Shown: positions 1-8,926, counted from the stretch's first letter. The stretch: DNA of 39,528 bases from Cloacibacillus sp. (GCF_020860125.1 NZ_JAJBUX010000064.1:1-39528); one strand, 5' to 3'. Notes: generated by a model from the letters alone, not told the origin. Numbers and translations are program-made.

Positions 1-37
1 CGCTTGGGCCACGGCCTTATTTTTCTTCCGCGGCACC

Positions 38-2419
38 CTATCTGTTCTGCCAAACCTCTTTCTGGCGCAGCGCTTTACCTATTTTTCGCCTCAGCGTTGA
101 TATATCAAGCGGCTTGGCCAGATGTCCGTTCATTCCGACCATTTTGGCCTTAGCCACATCCTCAGCAAAGGCATCCGCAGTCATTGCCAAGATCGTGACG
201 GTTTTTGCATCGTCTCTTGCCATGCCGCGAATCTTCTCCGTCGCTTCGTATCCATTCATCACGGGCATCTGCACGTCCATCAGGATAAGATCGTAGTAAT
301 GCTCCGGCGACTGCTCAAACTTGGCAGCGCCGTCGGCGCCGTTCACCGCGCATTCCATCTCGGCTCCCGCCGCCTCCAGAAGCTCCACCGCAATCTCGCG
401 GTTCAGCTCGTTATCCTCCACCAGCAAAAACCGCCTGCCGGCAAACTCGACACTATCGCTTTGGTCGTGCTGAGAGGGAGGCGTACTTTCTTTCAGAACA
501 TATTTTTTAAGCGCCAGGGAGACCGTAGAGCGGAAGAGCGGCTTTGAGATGAAGCCGTTCACACCGGACGCCTTGGCCTCTTCCTCGATATCGCCCCAAT
601 CATAGGCGGACATGATCAGTATCGGCGTTTCTTGGCCAAATCTGGCGCGGAGCTCGCGTGCGGTATGCGGTCCGTCCATCCCCGGCATCTTCCAATCCAA
701 AAGCACCGCGTCGTAACCTATTTCTTCCGCGCGGGCGCTCTCAAGCATCGCGACGGCCGCCTCTCCCGACGACGCACCCTCTACGCGGACACCGTGTCCC
801 CGAAAGGTCTCCTCCAAGTATTCCACTACCATATCGTCATCGTCCACGACCAGGACTCTCAAATCAGGAAGATCGACGGTTTCCGGCTCCTCTTCGATCA
901 GAAGCGGCAGCGTTACGCGAAATATGGTCCCCTCTCCAAGCCGGCTGTGGACTTCGATGGTTCCTCCGAACAACTCTACAAGCTTTTTTGTGATAGCCAT
1001 TCCGAGGCCGCTTCCCTCCGTCTTATCTACACAGCTGTCCCGCTCTCTCGAAAACGCGTCAAACAAATGTTCCAGGAATTCTTCCTTCATTCCGATCCCG
1101 CTGTCGGAAAAAGCGAAACGCAGAACAGCCGTATCCGGCTCTATACAGTCAAGTTCCTCAACCTCCAACACAATACTGCCGCCAGCATGCGTGAACTTGG
1201 ATGCATTAGACAAAATATTGATAAAAATCTGCCGCATCCGCAGGGCATCGGAACAAAACCGTTCGTGGCGAACGTTTTTAAGGCAGACCGAAAAGCGCTG
1301 ATCCGCCGCTTTCATATTCGGCTGCATAATCGCGACCACATTTTCCAAAAGCTCCGGCAGAGACAGCGGCTCCTGATTGATCGTCATCTTTCCGCTCTCG
1401 ATTCGGCTCATATCCAGCACGTCGTTGATAAGTCCCAGAAGATGCTGGCTTGAAAGAAGCACCTTCTTTAGGCAGTCATCCACCTTCCCATCGTCACCCA
1501 GATGGGACCGGGCGATGTTGGCCATCCCGATGATCGCATTCATCGGCGTGCGGATATCATGAGACATATTAGAAAGAAAATCTGATTTTGCTCTGTTTGC
1601 CATTTCCGCCAAATACAATGCGTTTTTTAACTCTTCCGCCTGCTCCTCCAGCTTCGTCTGCATTTCGCGCAGCTCCGTCTCGTTGGTAATATCAATAAAA
1701 ATAGACAGATAAATCAGATCGTCCTCCTGCCGGCCAACACAGACCATACTGACCTGGAGCCATACCTCCTCCCCGTGCTATCCATACATCCGGGCCACGA
1801 GAGAGACCGGTTTACCAGCCAAAAATTCATCACGGTGAGAGGCTAAAACCGGCAGATTCTTTTCCAGGTTTTTCCGGTACAGGGTATTCCCGCTCTCCAT
1901 GATGTCATACCTGAAGAACTGCATAAAACGTTCGTTCGCCTCCAGGATCACGAGATTCATATCCTTCAAGACACGGTACTTCGCGACAAGTCCGGGAATA
2001 TCATCATAGTCGGCAGACCGCTCCAACCGCGTTTGTACAATATCGCTGACATCCGTGACCGTCGTGTATACCACTGGATATCCGTCGATGCTTTCATCGG
2101 TAAAGATACCAGAATGTTTGACCCAGATATACTCGCCGTCTTTCTTACGCATACGGAGTACGTGCGTGTAGCCCGATTTATGCTCGCCAATAGCCGCCGT
2201 CACGGCCGAGCGAAGCTTGACCCATTCCGGCCAGTCGTCCGCAAAATTTTGATATAGCGCCGTATGTTCCTGCTTCGTATATCCGGTTAGGTTGTAAAAA
2301 AAATCGTTTGCCAATACAAGGGTGAAAGACTCATCAAGCATATACTTCAAGACACCCGCCTGCAGCATACCAGCCAGCATCAGTGTTTCGACATTTTCGT
2401 TTTGAAAGTTTTGCTCCAT
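38..2419 (-). pseudogene. Hybrid sensor histidine kinase (PAS-PAS-HisKA-HATPase-REC-REC) interrupted by in-frame TAG
   Basis: The first reading frame runs from 2419 to a TAG at 1778-1780 and encodes two PAS regions (first with a PAC-like end near residues 85-130). After the TAG the same frame continues for ten codons (HGEEVWLQVS) into a 569-codon frame beginning at 1747, so there is no frameshift. The downstream part has a HisKA box SHDIRTPMNAIIG (His63 of that part), an HATPase domain with DSGIGM and GSGLGM, then two receiver domains (DAVLLDWKMPGMDG and DLILMDVQMPVMNG). Intact, this would be a soluble hybrid kinase passing phosphate from His to Asp; no membrane segment is visible. Start at 2419 follows GGGAGGAAG. 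A TATAAT-like -10 lies at 2498-2503 on the minus strand. The TAG splits the second PAS domain; base-call error, null allele or readthrough cannot be separated here. Kinase architecture is certain, inactivation is not. Confidence 0.85.
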
Positions 2420-2731
2420 TCGTATCGCTTCCTCCCACTATTTTCTATCCGCCCGCGGACAGCGGAAGCATGCGTCCTTATTATTCACAATAGTCTAATT
2501 ATACCAATTTTTCAATCTATTCCCCCAAAAAATATATTACGCGGCTATGAATAAAGCTACTCATTTTCAGGCCGCCAGCGCCACTATTTTCCTCGTATAT
2601 TTCAGCGCCGCCTTCCGGCGCTCCCCGCCGTATGGAGCGCCGGAAAGAAACAGAAGACGGCTTTTTTAATCTTAACCAAATATATCCCCTGCGGCATCCC
2701 TGTCGGTCGGCATGCTAAGGCCTGGGATTGT
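2420..2731. other. Gene-free interval with a 12-bp-stem hairpin
   Basis: The interval between the hybrid kinase and the GGDEF-EAL gene holds a -10-like TATAAT (2498-2503, minus) for the kinase and a perfect 12-bp stem TTCCGGCGCTCC / GGAGCGCCGGAA at 2613-2645. No U-run directly follows the stem on either strand, so it is a weak candidate as an intrinsic terminator. I see no gene here. Confidence 0.5.
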
Positions 2732-2830
2732 TCAGTACCACCCGTCATAGGTCTTTTCACCGACGTTGTGGATGCTGACCGCGCAGATATGGCTTGGCCC
2801 GTTCAGTTCACAATACAGGCGGATGAGATT
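2732..2830 (-). other. In-frame open extension after the TAG stop of the GGDEF-EAL gene
   Basis: Directly after the TAG at 2831-2833 the frame continues for 32 sense codons to a TGA at 2732-2734. The translation (beginning NLIRLYCELNGPSH and ending EKTYDGWY) has protein-like composition and mostly G or C at third positions, as in the neighbouring genes. It could be a former C-terminus cut off by a nonsense change, a remnant of another gene, or chance. No start codon or ribosome binding site supports a separate gene. Confidence 0.35.
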
Positions 2831-4993
2831 CTAAGCCATGCCGTGCCCATCCTGCGCGTTGAGGTACTTAGCCTGATATTCCTCAAGCGGTATCGGGCGG
2901 CTGAAGTGGAATCCCTGCAGCCCGTCGCAGCCGATCTCCATCAGCGCCTTAAGCTGCCGGTCGTTCTCGACGCCCTCGGCGATAACGCGGATGTTCATCT
3001 TCTTACAGATATCAGCGATGGCCTTCAGCACGGCAAAGGCCGTCGGGTTGTCAGGCAGGTCCCGCACCAGGCCGCGGTCGATCTTCAGCACGTCGAAACA
3101 TGATGAGGCAAAGAGCGAAAGGTTCGCATAACGCGCCCCGAAATCGTCTATCGATATCTGGAAACCGGCCTCTTTCACCCTCTTTACTATCTCGAGAAAA
3201 TTCTTTTCATCATCTACCTCAACAGTTTCGGTGACCTCTATCTCGAGAAGTTCCTTCGGCACATTCCACTGCCGCCATGCCTCCTCAAGCCGCTCGACAA
3301 AATCGGCCTCCGATATCGTCGCGCGGGAGAAGTTGACGGAAATCGGCAGCACCTTTTTACCCAGATCCAGCCACTGGCGGATCTTACGGCATACGAAACC
3401 AAAGACCCAGAAATCCAGCATCCATATCAGCCTGTTGTTCTCCAGCATAGAGATAAATTGATCCGGCGCTATCAATGCTCCCTCCGAGGAGAGATAGCGC
3501 GTCAGCGCCTCCGCTCCTATCGGCTTATGGTCCGCTACCGATACTTTCGGCTGGAAGTATACGAGGAAACGGTCGTCGTCAAGCTGGCGCCGCAGAGCCT
3601 CGGGATCTCCGAGGCCGAGGACTTCGTCGTTACAGACACGGTAGCGCTTTGAGGCCGCTTTGCTGCGATAAAACTGTTTTTTGTCGAGATACATCTGCTC
3701 GTCGGCCTCGGTGAGCAGATCCTGTATGTCGCAGCCTCCGGAAGCCCAGCACCATCCCATCGAAAAGCTCTGCATGCCATCCTCATCCCGGCAGATCTTC
3801 GCTTTTAGTTTGGCTACCAGAGCGTTAAAATATTCTTCGCTCGAATTTGGCGAGAGTACGACAAACTCGTCTCCGCCTATGCGGTATGTGCTGTTTCCCT
3901 TTTCATGAAAGACGGATTCCACAGTTTTCGCCGTCTTAACAAGCGCCAGGTCTCCCGCCGCGTGTCCATACTCGTCGTTGTATTTTTTAAGGCCGTTGAC
4001 GTCGACATAGATTATTCCCAGCGATTCAAAACCATTTTTGGAGAGGCTTTCCACATCGCGGATAAAAGCGTTCCTGTTATGGAGCCCCGTAAGCATGTCG
4101 TTATAACTGAGCTCTTCAAGACGCCGCTGATAGAGGCTGCGCTGCATAGTACCGGTGATAAAGTTGGCGAGGGTGATGAGCAGCGGCGACAGATGCAGGA
4201 TACGCGCCGCCGGAGGATTGTCCACGCCGAGGTAACCGATAAGACGTCCGTCTACCACCAGCGGCGCCGCGATAAGACTTCTGATCTTCTGCGCGCGAAG
4301 TATCTCATATTCGTCACGGCGGGCCTCGCGCAGCTCTTCAATGTCCGTTATTACGAAACACTGGCCGGCGTCGAAACTCTCTCTCCAGAATGATATCAGG
4401 CCGACCGGCAGCCCCTGGAGATTATCTATCTGGGGGGAGACGCCGGGAGCACACCACTCATAAGTATTGTCAATGAGCTTATCCCTGATCTCAAAGATAT
4501 AGGTCCTCTCCGCCGCCAGAAAGAGGCCGACATTTTCAAGCACCTTGCTGACGGCCTCGCTGTAGCTTTCCGCCTCAGTGAGAACCTTAACGCAGTTCAG
4601 CACTGCAACTTCGGCATCGAGCGCGTTCTTCAGCGTATCCTTCTGGTTTTCCTTTTCCGTTATGTCAAAGGCGATCTCCAGACGCGCCTCGCGGCCATTC
4701 CAGGAGATCAGCTTGTCTTTCAGAAGGTAATGGCGTGAAACCTTCCGATTATATATTTCCCATGTATAAAATTTATCATGAGAAAGCTTGGCGTTTGTAC
4801 AGAAGCTGCAGGGAGAGCTCCGCCCCTGCAGCACCTCATAGCACTTGCGCCCACAGACGTCGGTGTTGATGCTGAAAAGCGATTTTGCCGACTCATTGAT
4901 GAAAATCATCTCGTATGTGTCTACATCAGAGATGTAAACCAATTCAGAGAGCTCGTCAAGCAGAGCGAGCATATTAAAATTTACAGCGTTCAT
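2831..4993 (-). CDS. PAS-GAF-GGDEF-EAL cyclic-di-GMP signalling protein
   Basis: 720 residues, predicted soluble. Residues about 10-115 form a PAS-type domain with a CSFC pair (62-65); about 125-285 form a GAF-like domain (LRAQKIRSLIAAPLVVDGRL); about 295-450 form a GGDEF domain with intact GGDEF at 373-377; about 465-710 form an EAL domain with EAL at 495-497, SIDDFGARY, LKIDRGL and VIAEGVEN. Both motifs look complete, so the protein could make and break cyclic-di-GMP, although in such fusions one domain is often only regulatory. The PAS cysteine pair may bind a metal or heme or sense redox (inference). The start at 4993 has only a weak ribosome binding site. After its TAG stop the same frame stays open for 32 more protein-like codons (2732-2830). 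The neighbouring minus-strand kinase suggests a small signalling cluster. Confidence 0.93.
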   Translation of the reverse strand: MNAVNFNMLALLDELSELVYISDVDTYEMIFINESAKSLFSINTDVCGRKCYEVLQGRSSPCSFCTNAKLSHDKFYTWEIYNRKVSRHYLLKDKLISWNGREARLEIAFDITEKENQKDTLKNALDAEVAVLNCVKVLTEAESYSEAVSKVLENVGLFLAAERTYIFEIRDKLIDNTYEWCAPGVSPQIDNLQGLPVGLISFWRESFDAGQCFVITDIEELREARRDEYEILRAQKIRSLIAAPLVVDGRLIGYLGVDNPPAARILHLSPLLITLANFITGTMQRSLYQRRLEELSYNDMLTGLHNRNAFIRDVESLSKNGFESLGIIYVDVNGLKKYNDEYGHAAGDLALVKTAKTVESVFHEKGNSTYRIGGDEFVVLSPNSSEEYFNALVAKLKAKICRDEDGMQSFSMGWCWASGGCDIQDLLTEADEQMYLDKKQFYRSKAASKRYRVCNDEVLGLGDPEALRRQLDDDRFLVYFQPKVSVADHKPIGAEALTRYLSSEGALIAPDQFISMLENNRLIWMLDFWVFGFVCRKIRQWLDLGKKVLPISVNFSRATISEADFVERLEEAWRQWNVPKELLEIEVTETVEVDDEKNFLEIVKRVKEAGFQISIDDFGARYANLSLFASSCFDVLKIDRGLVRDLPDNPTAFAVLKAIADICKKMNIRVIAEGVENDRQLKALMEIGCDGLQGFHFSRPIPLEEYQAKYLNAQDGHGMA

Positions 4994-5294
4994 ATCAGCC
5001 CGACAGCAACGTAAAAAAGATAACCAGGAGTCATATCGGCAGAGTCTCCTCTTCTCAAGTCAAATATATAGCAAAAAGACTCGGGAACATTTCATCTCCA
5101 TGTCGCCAGAGCCTAAGTACATCCAAATCAATATTTTGCAAAAGATAGCATGAAAGCAGGTTCTACACAAGTACCTTAATAAAAAACGCTGTGCGCCGCC
5201 GGTTACTTTTTTATTCAAGAAGCGCGGGAATTCTCATTTTATGTATTGCGCTAAGCGAACAGATTTCCGAATAGTCTCGTGCTAGACCGCGGTG

Positions 5295-5300
5295 TATAAT
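5295..5300 (+). promoter_or_regulatory. -10 box for crcB transcript
   Basis: A perfect TATAAT lies about 20 nt upstream of the fluoride aptamer. The -35 region is not convincing. Confidence 0.5.
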
Positions 5301-5311
5301 TGGGGGCGAAA

Positions 5312-5392
5312 ATAAAAGGGCGATGGAGTTCGCCCGAAATTCGCTGTTGCGATGATGACTCCTGTCCGGGCGGCAGGAGTCTATTATTTTGC
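5312..5392 (+). ncRNA. Fluoride riboswitch (crcB motif)
   Basis: The segment has the signature elements of the crcB motif: GGGCGATGGAGTTCGCCC (5318-5335), a short internal loop, then TGATGACTCCTG. The 3' part forms a stem GACTCCTG / CAGGAGTC (about 5357-5382) followed by a U-rich stretch, consistent with a terminator that fluoride binding would disrupt. It lies about 35 nt upstream of a CrcB fluoride channel gene, the usual partner of this RNA, which makes the assignment strong. Confidence 0.93.
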
Positions 5393-5425
5393 CTATATAT
5401 GCGGGGGCACGAAGGGAGAATCTTT

Positions 5426-5797
5426 ATGGAGGGCATCATTTTTGTCGGGTTGGGCGGCTTTATCGGCGCATCGCTGCGCTATTTTCTCGGAACGGCGATA
5501 GAGACCGGGGGCGTCATTCCGGCGGCGACTCCGGCGATAAATATCTTCGGTTCGTTTCTGATCGGCATTCTGAGTATCATCTCGGAGAGGTACGGACTCT
5601 CGCGGCACTCGGCGATATTGATGCTGCAGACGGGTTTCTGCGGCGGTTTTACCACCTTTTCTACCTTCTCGCTAGAGACCTTTAGCCTCATATCTCAGGG
5701 AAAGGTAACTCATGCCGCGCTCTACAGCATACTCAGCGTCCTATGCTGCCTCCTCTCCGTCGCCGCGGGACGCGCGCTTACGGAACTCTGTCTCTAA
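5426..5797 (+). CDS. crcB: CrcB/Fluc fluoride ion channel
   Basis: 123 residues, the usual size for Fluc channels. Four hydrophobic segments are visible, with GGFIGASLRY near the N-terminus, the NIFGSFLIG motif (polar Asn of the second helix) and the GFCGGFTTFSTFS segment whose phenylalanines and serine/threonine residues line the pore in this family. It exports fluoride passively across the inner membrane as a dual-topology dimer. The start at 5426 follows GAAGGGAGAATCTTT; an upstream extension of the frame runs through the riboswitch and is not coding. The fluoride riboswitch just upstream indicates induction by fluoride. The stop overlaps the end of the convergent LysE-type gene by 4 nt. 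Confidence 0.96.
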   Translation: MEGIIFVGLGGFIGASLRYFLGTAIETGGVIPAATPAINIFGSFLIGILSIISERYGLSRHSAILMLQTGFCGGFTTFSTFSLETFSLISQGKVTHAALYSILSVLCCLLSVAAGRALTELCL

Positions 5798-6408
5798 AGG
5801 CCAAGGGCGAGGCCGATAAAATTCCAGAGGAGCTTCGCGCCGTAGAAGAAGACCACCGCGCCGCATATCAGGTTTATCATCCGCAGACTCCTGTCGGTGA
5901 ACCTGGCGCTGAAGAGCGAGAGCGCGGCGGAGAGGCTAAAAAACCAGAGCGCAGAGGCGGCGGCGACACCGAATATAAAGGAGTTGGCCCCCGCCGGCGA
6001 AAGGGAGGCTTTAAAGGCCCCCAGCATCATCGTGCCGTCGATGAGCGCCTGTGGATTAAACCAGGTCACGACACAGGCGGTGCTGGCTACGCGCCACAGC
6101 GGCATATCGACGTCGGTCTTTTTCAGCGAATCCTTCGCCCTCATGAGCCCAAGACCGATATACATGACGATGAGGCTGCCGGCAAGCAGCACCAGCTTTT
6201 CAAGCAGCCGCGAGCGCTCCATCACCGCGCCGATGCCGTAGAAACAGGCGAACGCCAGCGTCACGTCGAAGAAGATCACGATGAAGGCCGTGAGGAATAC
6301 GCGGCTCTTTTCCCGCGTCAGCGCGGTATTTATCACAAAAAGATTCTGCAGGCCGATCGGCGCGACATAGGCAAGCCCCATCGTCAGCCCCTGAAGAAAA
6401 TATTCCAA
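5794..6408 (-). CDS. LysE/ArgO-family amino acid exporter
   Basis: 204 residues with about six hydrophobic segments, normal for LysE/ArgO/RhtB transporters. The family signature APIGLQNLFVI is near residue 16 and TWFNPQALID sits near residue 115, corresponding to the conserved LNPH region. Such proteins export basic or other amino acids by proton exchange; the substrate cannot be named from sequence. Translation starts at TTG 6408 with AGAGGTG about 7 nt upstream. The gene is convergent with crcB and appears monocistronic. No regulator of the LysG/ArgP type is adjacent, though a LysR gene lies about 1.6 kb away. Confidence 0.88.
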   Translation of the reverse strand: MEYFLQGLTMGLAYVAPIGLQNLFVINTALTREKSRVFLTAFIVIFFDVTLAFACFYGIGAVMERSRLLEKLVLLAGSLIVMYIGLGLMRAKDSLKKTDVDMPLWRVASTACVVTWFNPQALIDGTMMLGAFKASLSPAGANSFIFGVAAASALWFFSLSAALSLFSARFTDRSLRMINLICGAVVFFYGAKLLWNFIGLALGL

Positions 6409-6570
6409 ATATCGTCACCTCTCATGGAAAATCACAGAGTGTCACGCTCCGAACAGACGGCCTAAAATTGTACATGAAAGGAGACGCGCCAGCAAGACGG
6501 CGGGGCGGTACACCGGAGCAAACGCGTCAATCATGGAAAGATATGATAAATTGCGGCTTTGTTTTATTCA

Positions 6571-6596
6571 GTCATTCCGGGCCTGACCCGGAATCC
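6571..6596. repeat. Short palindromic intergenic repeat
   Basis: ATTCCGGG (6574-6581) and CCCGGAAT (6587-6594) form an 8-bp stem inside a GTCATTCCGGG...CCCGGAATCC context. This form resembles dispersed palindromes found between genes in many bacteria. Only one copy is present in this window. Confidence 0.5.
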
Positions 6597-6608
6597 AGTG
6601 CCGTAGGG

Positions 6609-6696
6609 GTTTGTTTTTGTCTTATGAGGTAAGGAAAACTAGGGCAACGACACTAGGCACCGGCTCGGAGGCCGGTGCGACAAGACAAGAACAAAC
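6609..6696. repeat. Long hairpin I, imperfect inverted repeat
   Basis: GTTTGTTTTTGTCTT (6609-6623) pairs with AAGACAAGAACAAAC (6682-6696) with one mismatch. Inside lies a perfect 8-bp stem GCACCGGC / GCCGGTGC (6657-6678). No coding potential is seen. Confidence 0.7.
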
Positions 6697-6701
6697 AGCA
6701 G

Positions 6702-6757
6702 CTTCGCCTCGGTAGGCATGACGATAAATCGCAGTTTATCTCTTCGTCTACCCGAAG
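6702..6757. repeat. Hairpin Ib between the two long hairpins
   Basis: Nested arms pair: CTTCG / CGAAG, GGTAG / CTACC, GACGA with TCGTC, and GATAAA / TTTATC around a 6-nt loop. It abuts hairpin I and shares its 3' arm with the outer edge of hairpin II. Confidence 0.55.
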
Positions 6758-6894
6758 GAAATCGGCGTTTAGACGTGCGAGTTGCTAAATAACTTTGGGC
6801 TCTGGAACCGGAGCCGTATCTTCATACGGCGAGGATGCCAGAGCCCGAAGTTATGACGCAAATCGTGCGTATAAACGCCGATTTATCTTAGGGA
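6751..6894. repeat. Long hairpin II, about 144-bp imperfect inverted repeat
   Basis: A perfect 13-bp outer stem joins AAATCGGCGTTTA (6759-6771) to TAAACGCCGATTT (6873-6885). Further in, ATAACTTTGGGCTCTGG pairs with CCAGAGCCCGAAGTTAT with one mismatch, and a terminal stem CCGTAT / ATACGG caps the structure. The fold is far longer than an intrinsic terminator and could be a non-autonomous mobile element, a palindromic repeat family member or a structured RNA. Confidence 0.75.
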
Positions 6895-7315
6895 AGCGTA
6901 TTCCCTCTCTATGGCCCGCCTCCGCGCGCTTTTCATAAAGGACGCGTCGGGCGGGACCTATTTGCCCCTTTCGCGGGAACACACGGAAATGACCGCTATG
7001 ATCCCATTTTTACACCCTCTTTTCAGCCTTCGCCGCTTCCCGATGATATACCGTCTCTTGGAAATGCTTCCCTTCGCGCAGTCAGAAGGTTATCTCATGT
7101 TAGTTACCCGTTCTCTTTGGAAAAACGGCGGCCCGAAGCGGAAGCATTTCGCCAAGACGGTTCCCTGGGAGGAATTTGTGCGTCATCATCTGACCGCTCA
7201 TGTTTAGATATTTCTACTCCGCCACCACCCCCTCTCTTTGAGCGCCTATTTTGCCGCAGGCCGTTTTTCCCATCTGAATTTTCTGCCGCACGGCTCTTTT
7301 CATCGCCGTGAAAAG
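6895..7315. other. Interval without a confident gene
   Basis: A 98-codon plus-strand frame (6911-7207) is open but lacks a ribosome binding site and recognisable motifs. The minus strand, which the promoter at 7316-7346 would transcribe, offers only a 29-codon frame. The tract looks like eroded coding DNA or spacer. Confidence 0.4.
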
Positions 7316-7346
7316 ATACTACATATTAGAGTCAACTGTAAGTCAA
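7316..7346 (-). promoter_or_regulatory. MerR-type promoter/operator A, no intact target gene
   Basis: On the minus strand: -35 TTGACT (7341-7346), a 19-bp spacer (7322-7340) containing ACAGTTGACTCT, and -10 TAGTAT (7316-7321). An A/T-rich stretch lies upstream. It fires leftward into an interval with no recognisable gene. Confidence 0.7.
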
Positions 7347-7392
7347 GTTATTTTTATAAATTTTCTTAAGGAACTATTTGACGCGCCGCCTG

Positions 7393-7423
7393 TTGACTTA
7401 GAGCGGACTCAAACGGCTATGCT
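7393..7423 (+). promoter_or_regulatory. MerR-type promoter/operator B, orphan
   Basis: -35 TTGACT (7393-7398), 19-bp spacer with TAGAGCGGACTC, and -10 TATGCT (7418-7423). It diverges from operator A, 46 bp away between -35 boxes. Just downstream is only a 24-codon frame (7440-7514, starting MQTETSFNEPLR); the next plausible plus-strand frames are at 7700 and 8045. Confidence 0.75.
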
Positions 7424-7699
7424 CATATCAGGGACGGCAATGCAAACGGAGACCTCATTCAATGAACCGCTTCGCGGTAATTTCGCCGGCGACGGCCGTC
7501 TGCGCTATGACTGAAATTCTCCGGAGATCGATGATCAATATTGAAGCGGCTTATAATCAATAAACATCAGCCGTATTTAACACAAATATACTTATACAAA
7601 AGCGCCAATATCCATCGTAACTGGCCGCCGCAGAAAAGACAAGCGGCGAAAGGACGCGGAAGAGGCAACATGACGATGTGAAAAGGAGAGGCAAATAAA
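7424..7699. other. Interval without a confident gene
   Basis: Downstream of operator B there is a 24-codon frame (7440-7514) preceded by AGGGACGG, which may be the start of a lost target gene. Nothing else is recognisable before the small ORF at 7700. Confidence 0.35.
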
Positions 7700-7804
7700 A
7701 TGATGAGATTCAACACGGCTGTTTCGCTCTTAACGGCATTTTTCATCATGGTCCCGCTTATCTTTGCGGCGCCCTCTTTTCTGATCTGCGTGGCACAGAG
7801 ATAG
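7700..7804 (+). CDS. Small hydrophobic protein, 34 aa, unknown function
   Basis: A 34-codon frame starts at ATG 7700 (or the next ATG at 7703) with a strong ribosome binding site AAAAGGAGAGG about 10 nt upstream. The translation begins MMRFNTAVSLLTAFFIMV and contains one long hydrophobic stretch ending in CVAQR, so it would be a single-span membrane peptide or a leader peptide. It lies between orphan operator B and the LysR gene on the same strand and could belong to a transcript from operator B. I recognise no family. The good ribosome binding site is the main support. Confidence 0.45.
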   Translation: MMRFNTAVSLLTAFFIMVPLIFAAPSFLICVAQR

Positions 7805-8044
7805 GAACGTCCCGCGCGTACACGAAGAAAATAGTGAGGCGTAGCCGAAGGGCATGGATACCAGCGACCGCACGCTCTTTCTATACGCGGGGGCTGAGAC
7901 CGCCGCGCTCTCTAAAGTACGCGCGCGTACGGCGTCCGTCCCCGCTTTTCGTTACCGCGGAGCCAATGAACCGTTACCTCTCTTTGTTATAATATATGGG
8001 AAGCTGAAAGCAGGTGAAGACCACCAAAGAGTTGGAGGGGGCGG

Positions 8045-8926
8045 ATGATGGAGGTCAGAGTTTTACGCTATTTCCTGACCGTAGTCAGGGAGGAAAGTAT
8101 CACGAAGGCGGCGGAGGTGCTGCACATCACGCAGCCGACGCTCTCCCGTCAGCTGGCCCAGTTCGAAGAGGAGGTCGGTGTCAGGCTCTTTAATCGCGGC
8201 ACACGCAAGATCGTGCTGACAAACGAGGGGCTGCTGCTGCGCCGCCGCGCGGAGGAGATCGTCGATCTCATCGACAAGACTGAGAGGGAGCTCCTCGAAC
8301 AGGACGAGCTAGTTGACGGCACCGTGACCATCGGCGCGGGAGAACTGGCGTCGGCGCAGATTCTGGCGGAGCTGATAAAATCAACGGGGGACAGATTCCC
8401 GCTGATGCGCTACGAGATACTCACCGCCAGCGCCGACCTCACAAAGGAGCGCATGGACAAGGGGCTCACGGACATCGGGCTGCTGCTTGAACCGATAGAT
8501 ATCGAAAAGTATGAGTTCGTCCGTCTGAAGGTAAAAGAACGGTGGGCGGTACTCCTGCAGGCCGACGATCCTCTTGCGCCGCAGGAATATGTGCGCCGTG
8601 AAGAACTTATGGACGCCCCCCTCATCATTCCTATGAGGGGAAATGTACAGAACGAACTTCTCAACTGGTTCGGCCCCTCGCTTGACCGGAGAAATATCGT
8701 CATGACGAGCAGCATGAGCACCAACGCCTCGGTTATGGTGGAAAATGGCATCGGCCGCGCCATAATCATCGAGGGCGGACGTCCTTATCTTGACCGTGAG
8801 AGGCTCGTCTGCCGCCTGCTCTTTCCCGAACTGTCCGCGACCTCCGTGCTGGCTTGGAAACGCGGACAGCCATTCTGCCCCGCGGCGGACAAATTCATCG
8901 AACACATCAAAAAAACGTTGGTTTGA
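8045..8926 (+). CDS. LysR-family transcriptional regulator
   Basis: 293 residues, full length for the family. The N-terminal winged helix-turn-helix is clear (ALL-type pattern SITKAAEVLHITQPTLSRQL at about 19-38, then EEEVGVRLFNRGTRKIVLT). The rest is a periplasmic-binding-protein-like effector domain with IPMRGNVQN and an N-terminal-lobe pattern TVTIGAGEL. It probably activates or represses a target in response to a small ligand; the target is not evident because no divergent gene is adjacent. The start ATG at 8045 (or 8048) follows GGAGGGGG. A TATAAT at 7988-7993 may be its -10 box. Confidence 0.93.
   Translation: MMEVRVLRYFLTVVREESITKAAEVLHITQPTLSRQLAQFEEEVGVRLFNRGTRKIVLTNEGLLLRRRAEEIVDLIDKTERELLEQDELVDGTVTIGAGELASAQILAELIKSTGDRFPLMRYEILTASADLTKERMDKGLTDIGLLLEPIDIEKYEFVRLKVKERWAVLLQADDPLAPQEYVRREELMDAPLIIPMRGNVQNELLNWFGPSLDRRNIVMTSSMSTNASVMVENGIGRAIIIEGGRPYLDRERLVCRLLFPELSATSVLAWKRGQPFCPAADKFIEHIKKTLV

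Noticed and set aside
1778..2833. Pyrrolysine or another amber-decoding system to explain two TAG codons.
   Set aside because: Other intact genes in the window end in TAG (for example the permease and larB), and no pyl genes are seen here.
5043..5075. A TTGACT with a nearby GAG...CTC on the minus strand upstream of the GGDEF-EAL gene, resembling the shared MerR-type promoter.
   Set aside because: The dyad is off-register and there is no good -10 box at 19 bp.
6911..7207. A 98-codon plus-strand frame as a gene.
   Set aside because: No ribosome binding site, no recognisable motif, and it lies in an interval rich in inverted repeats.
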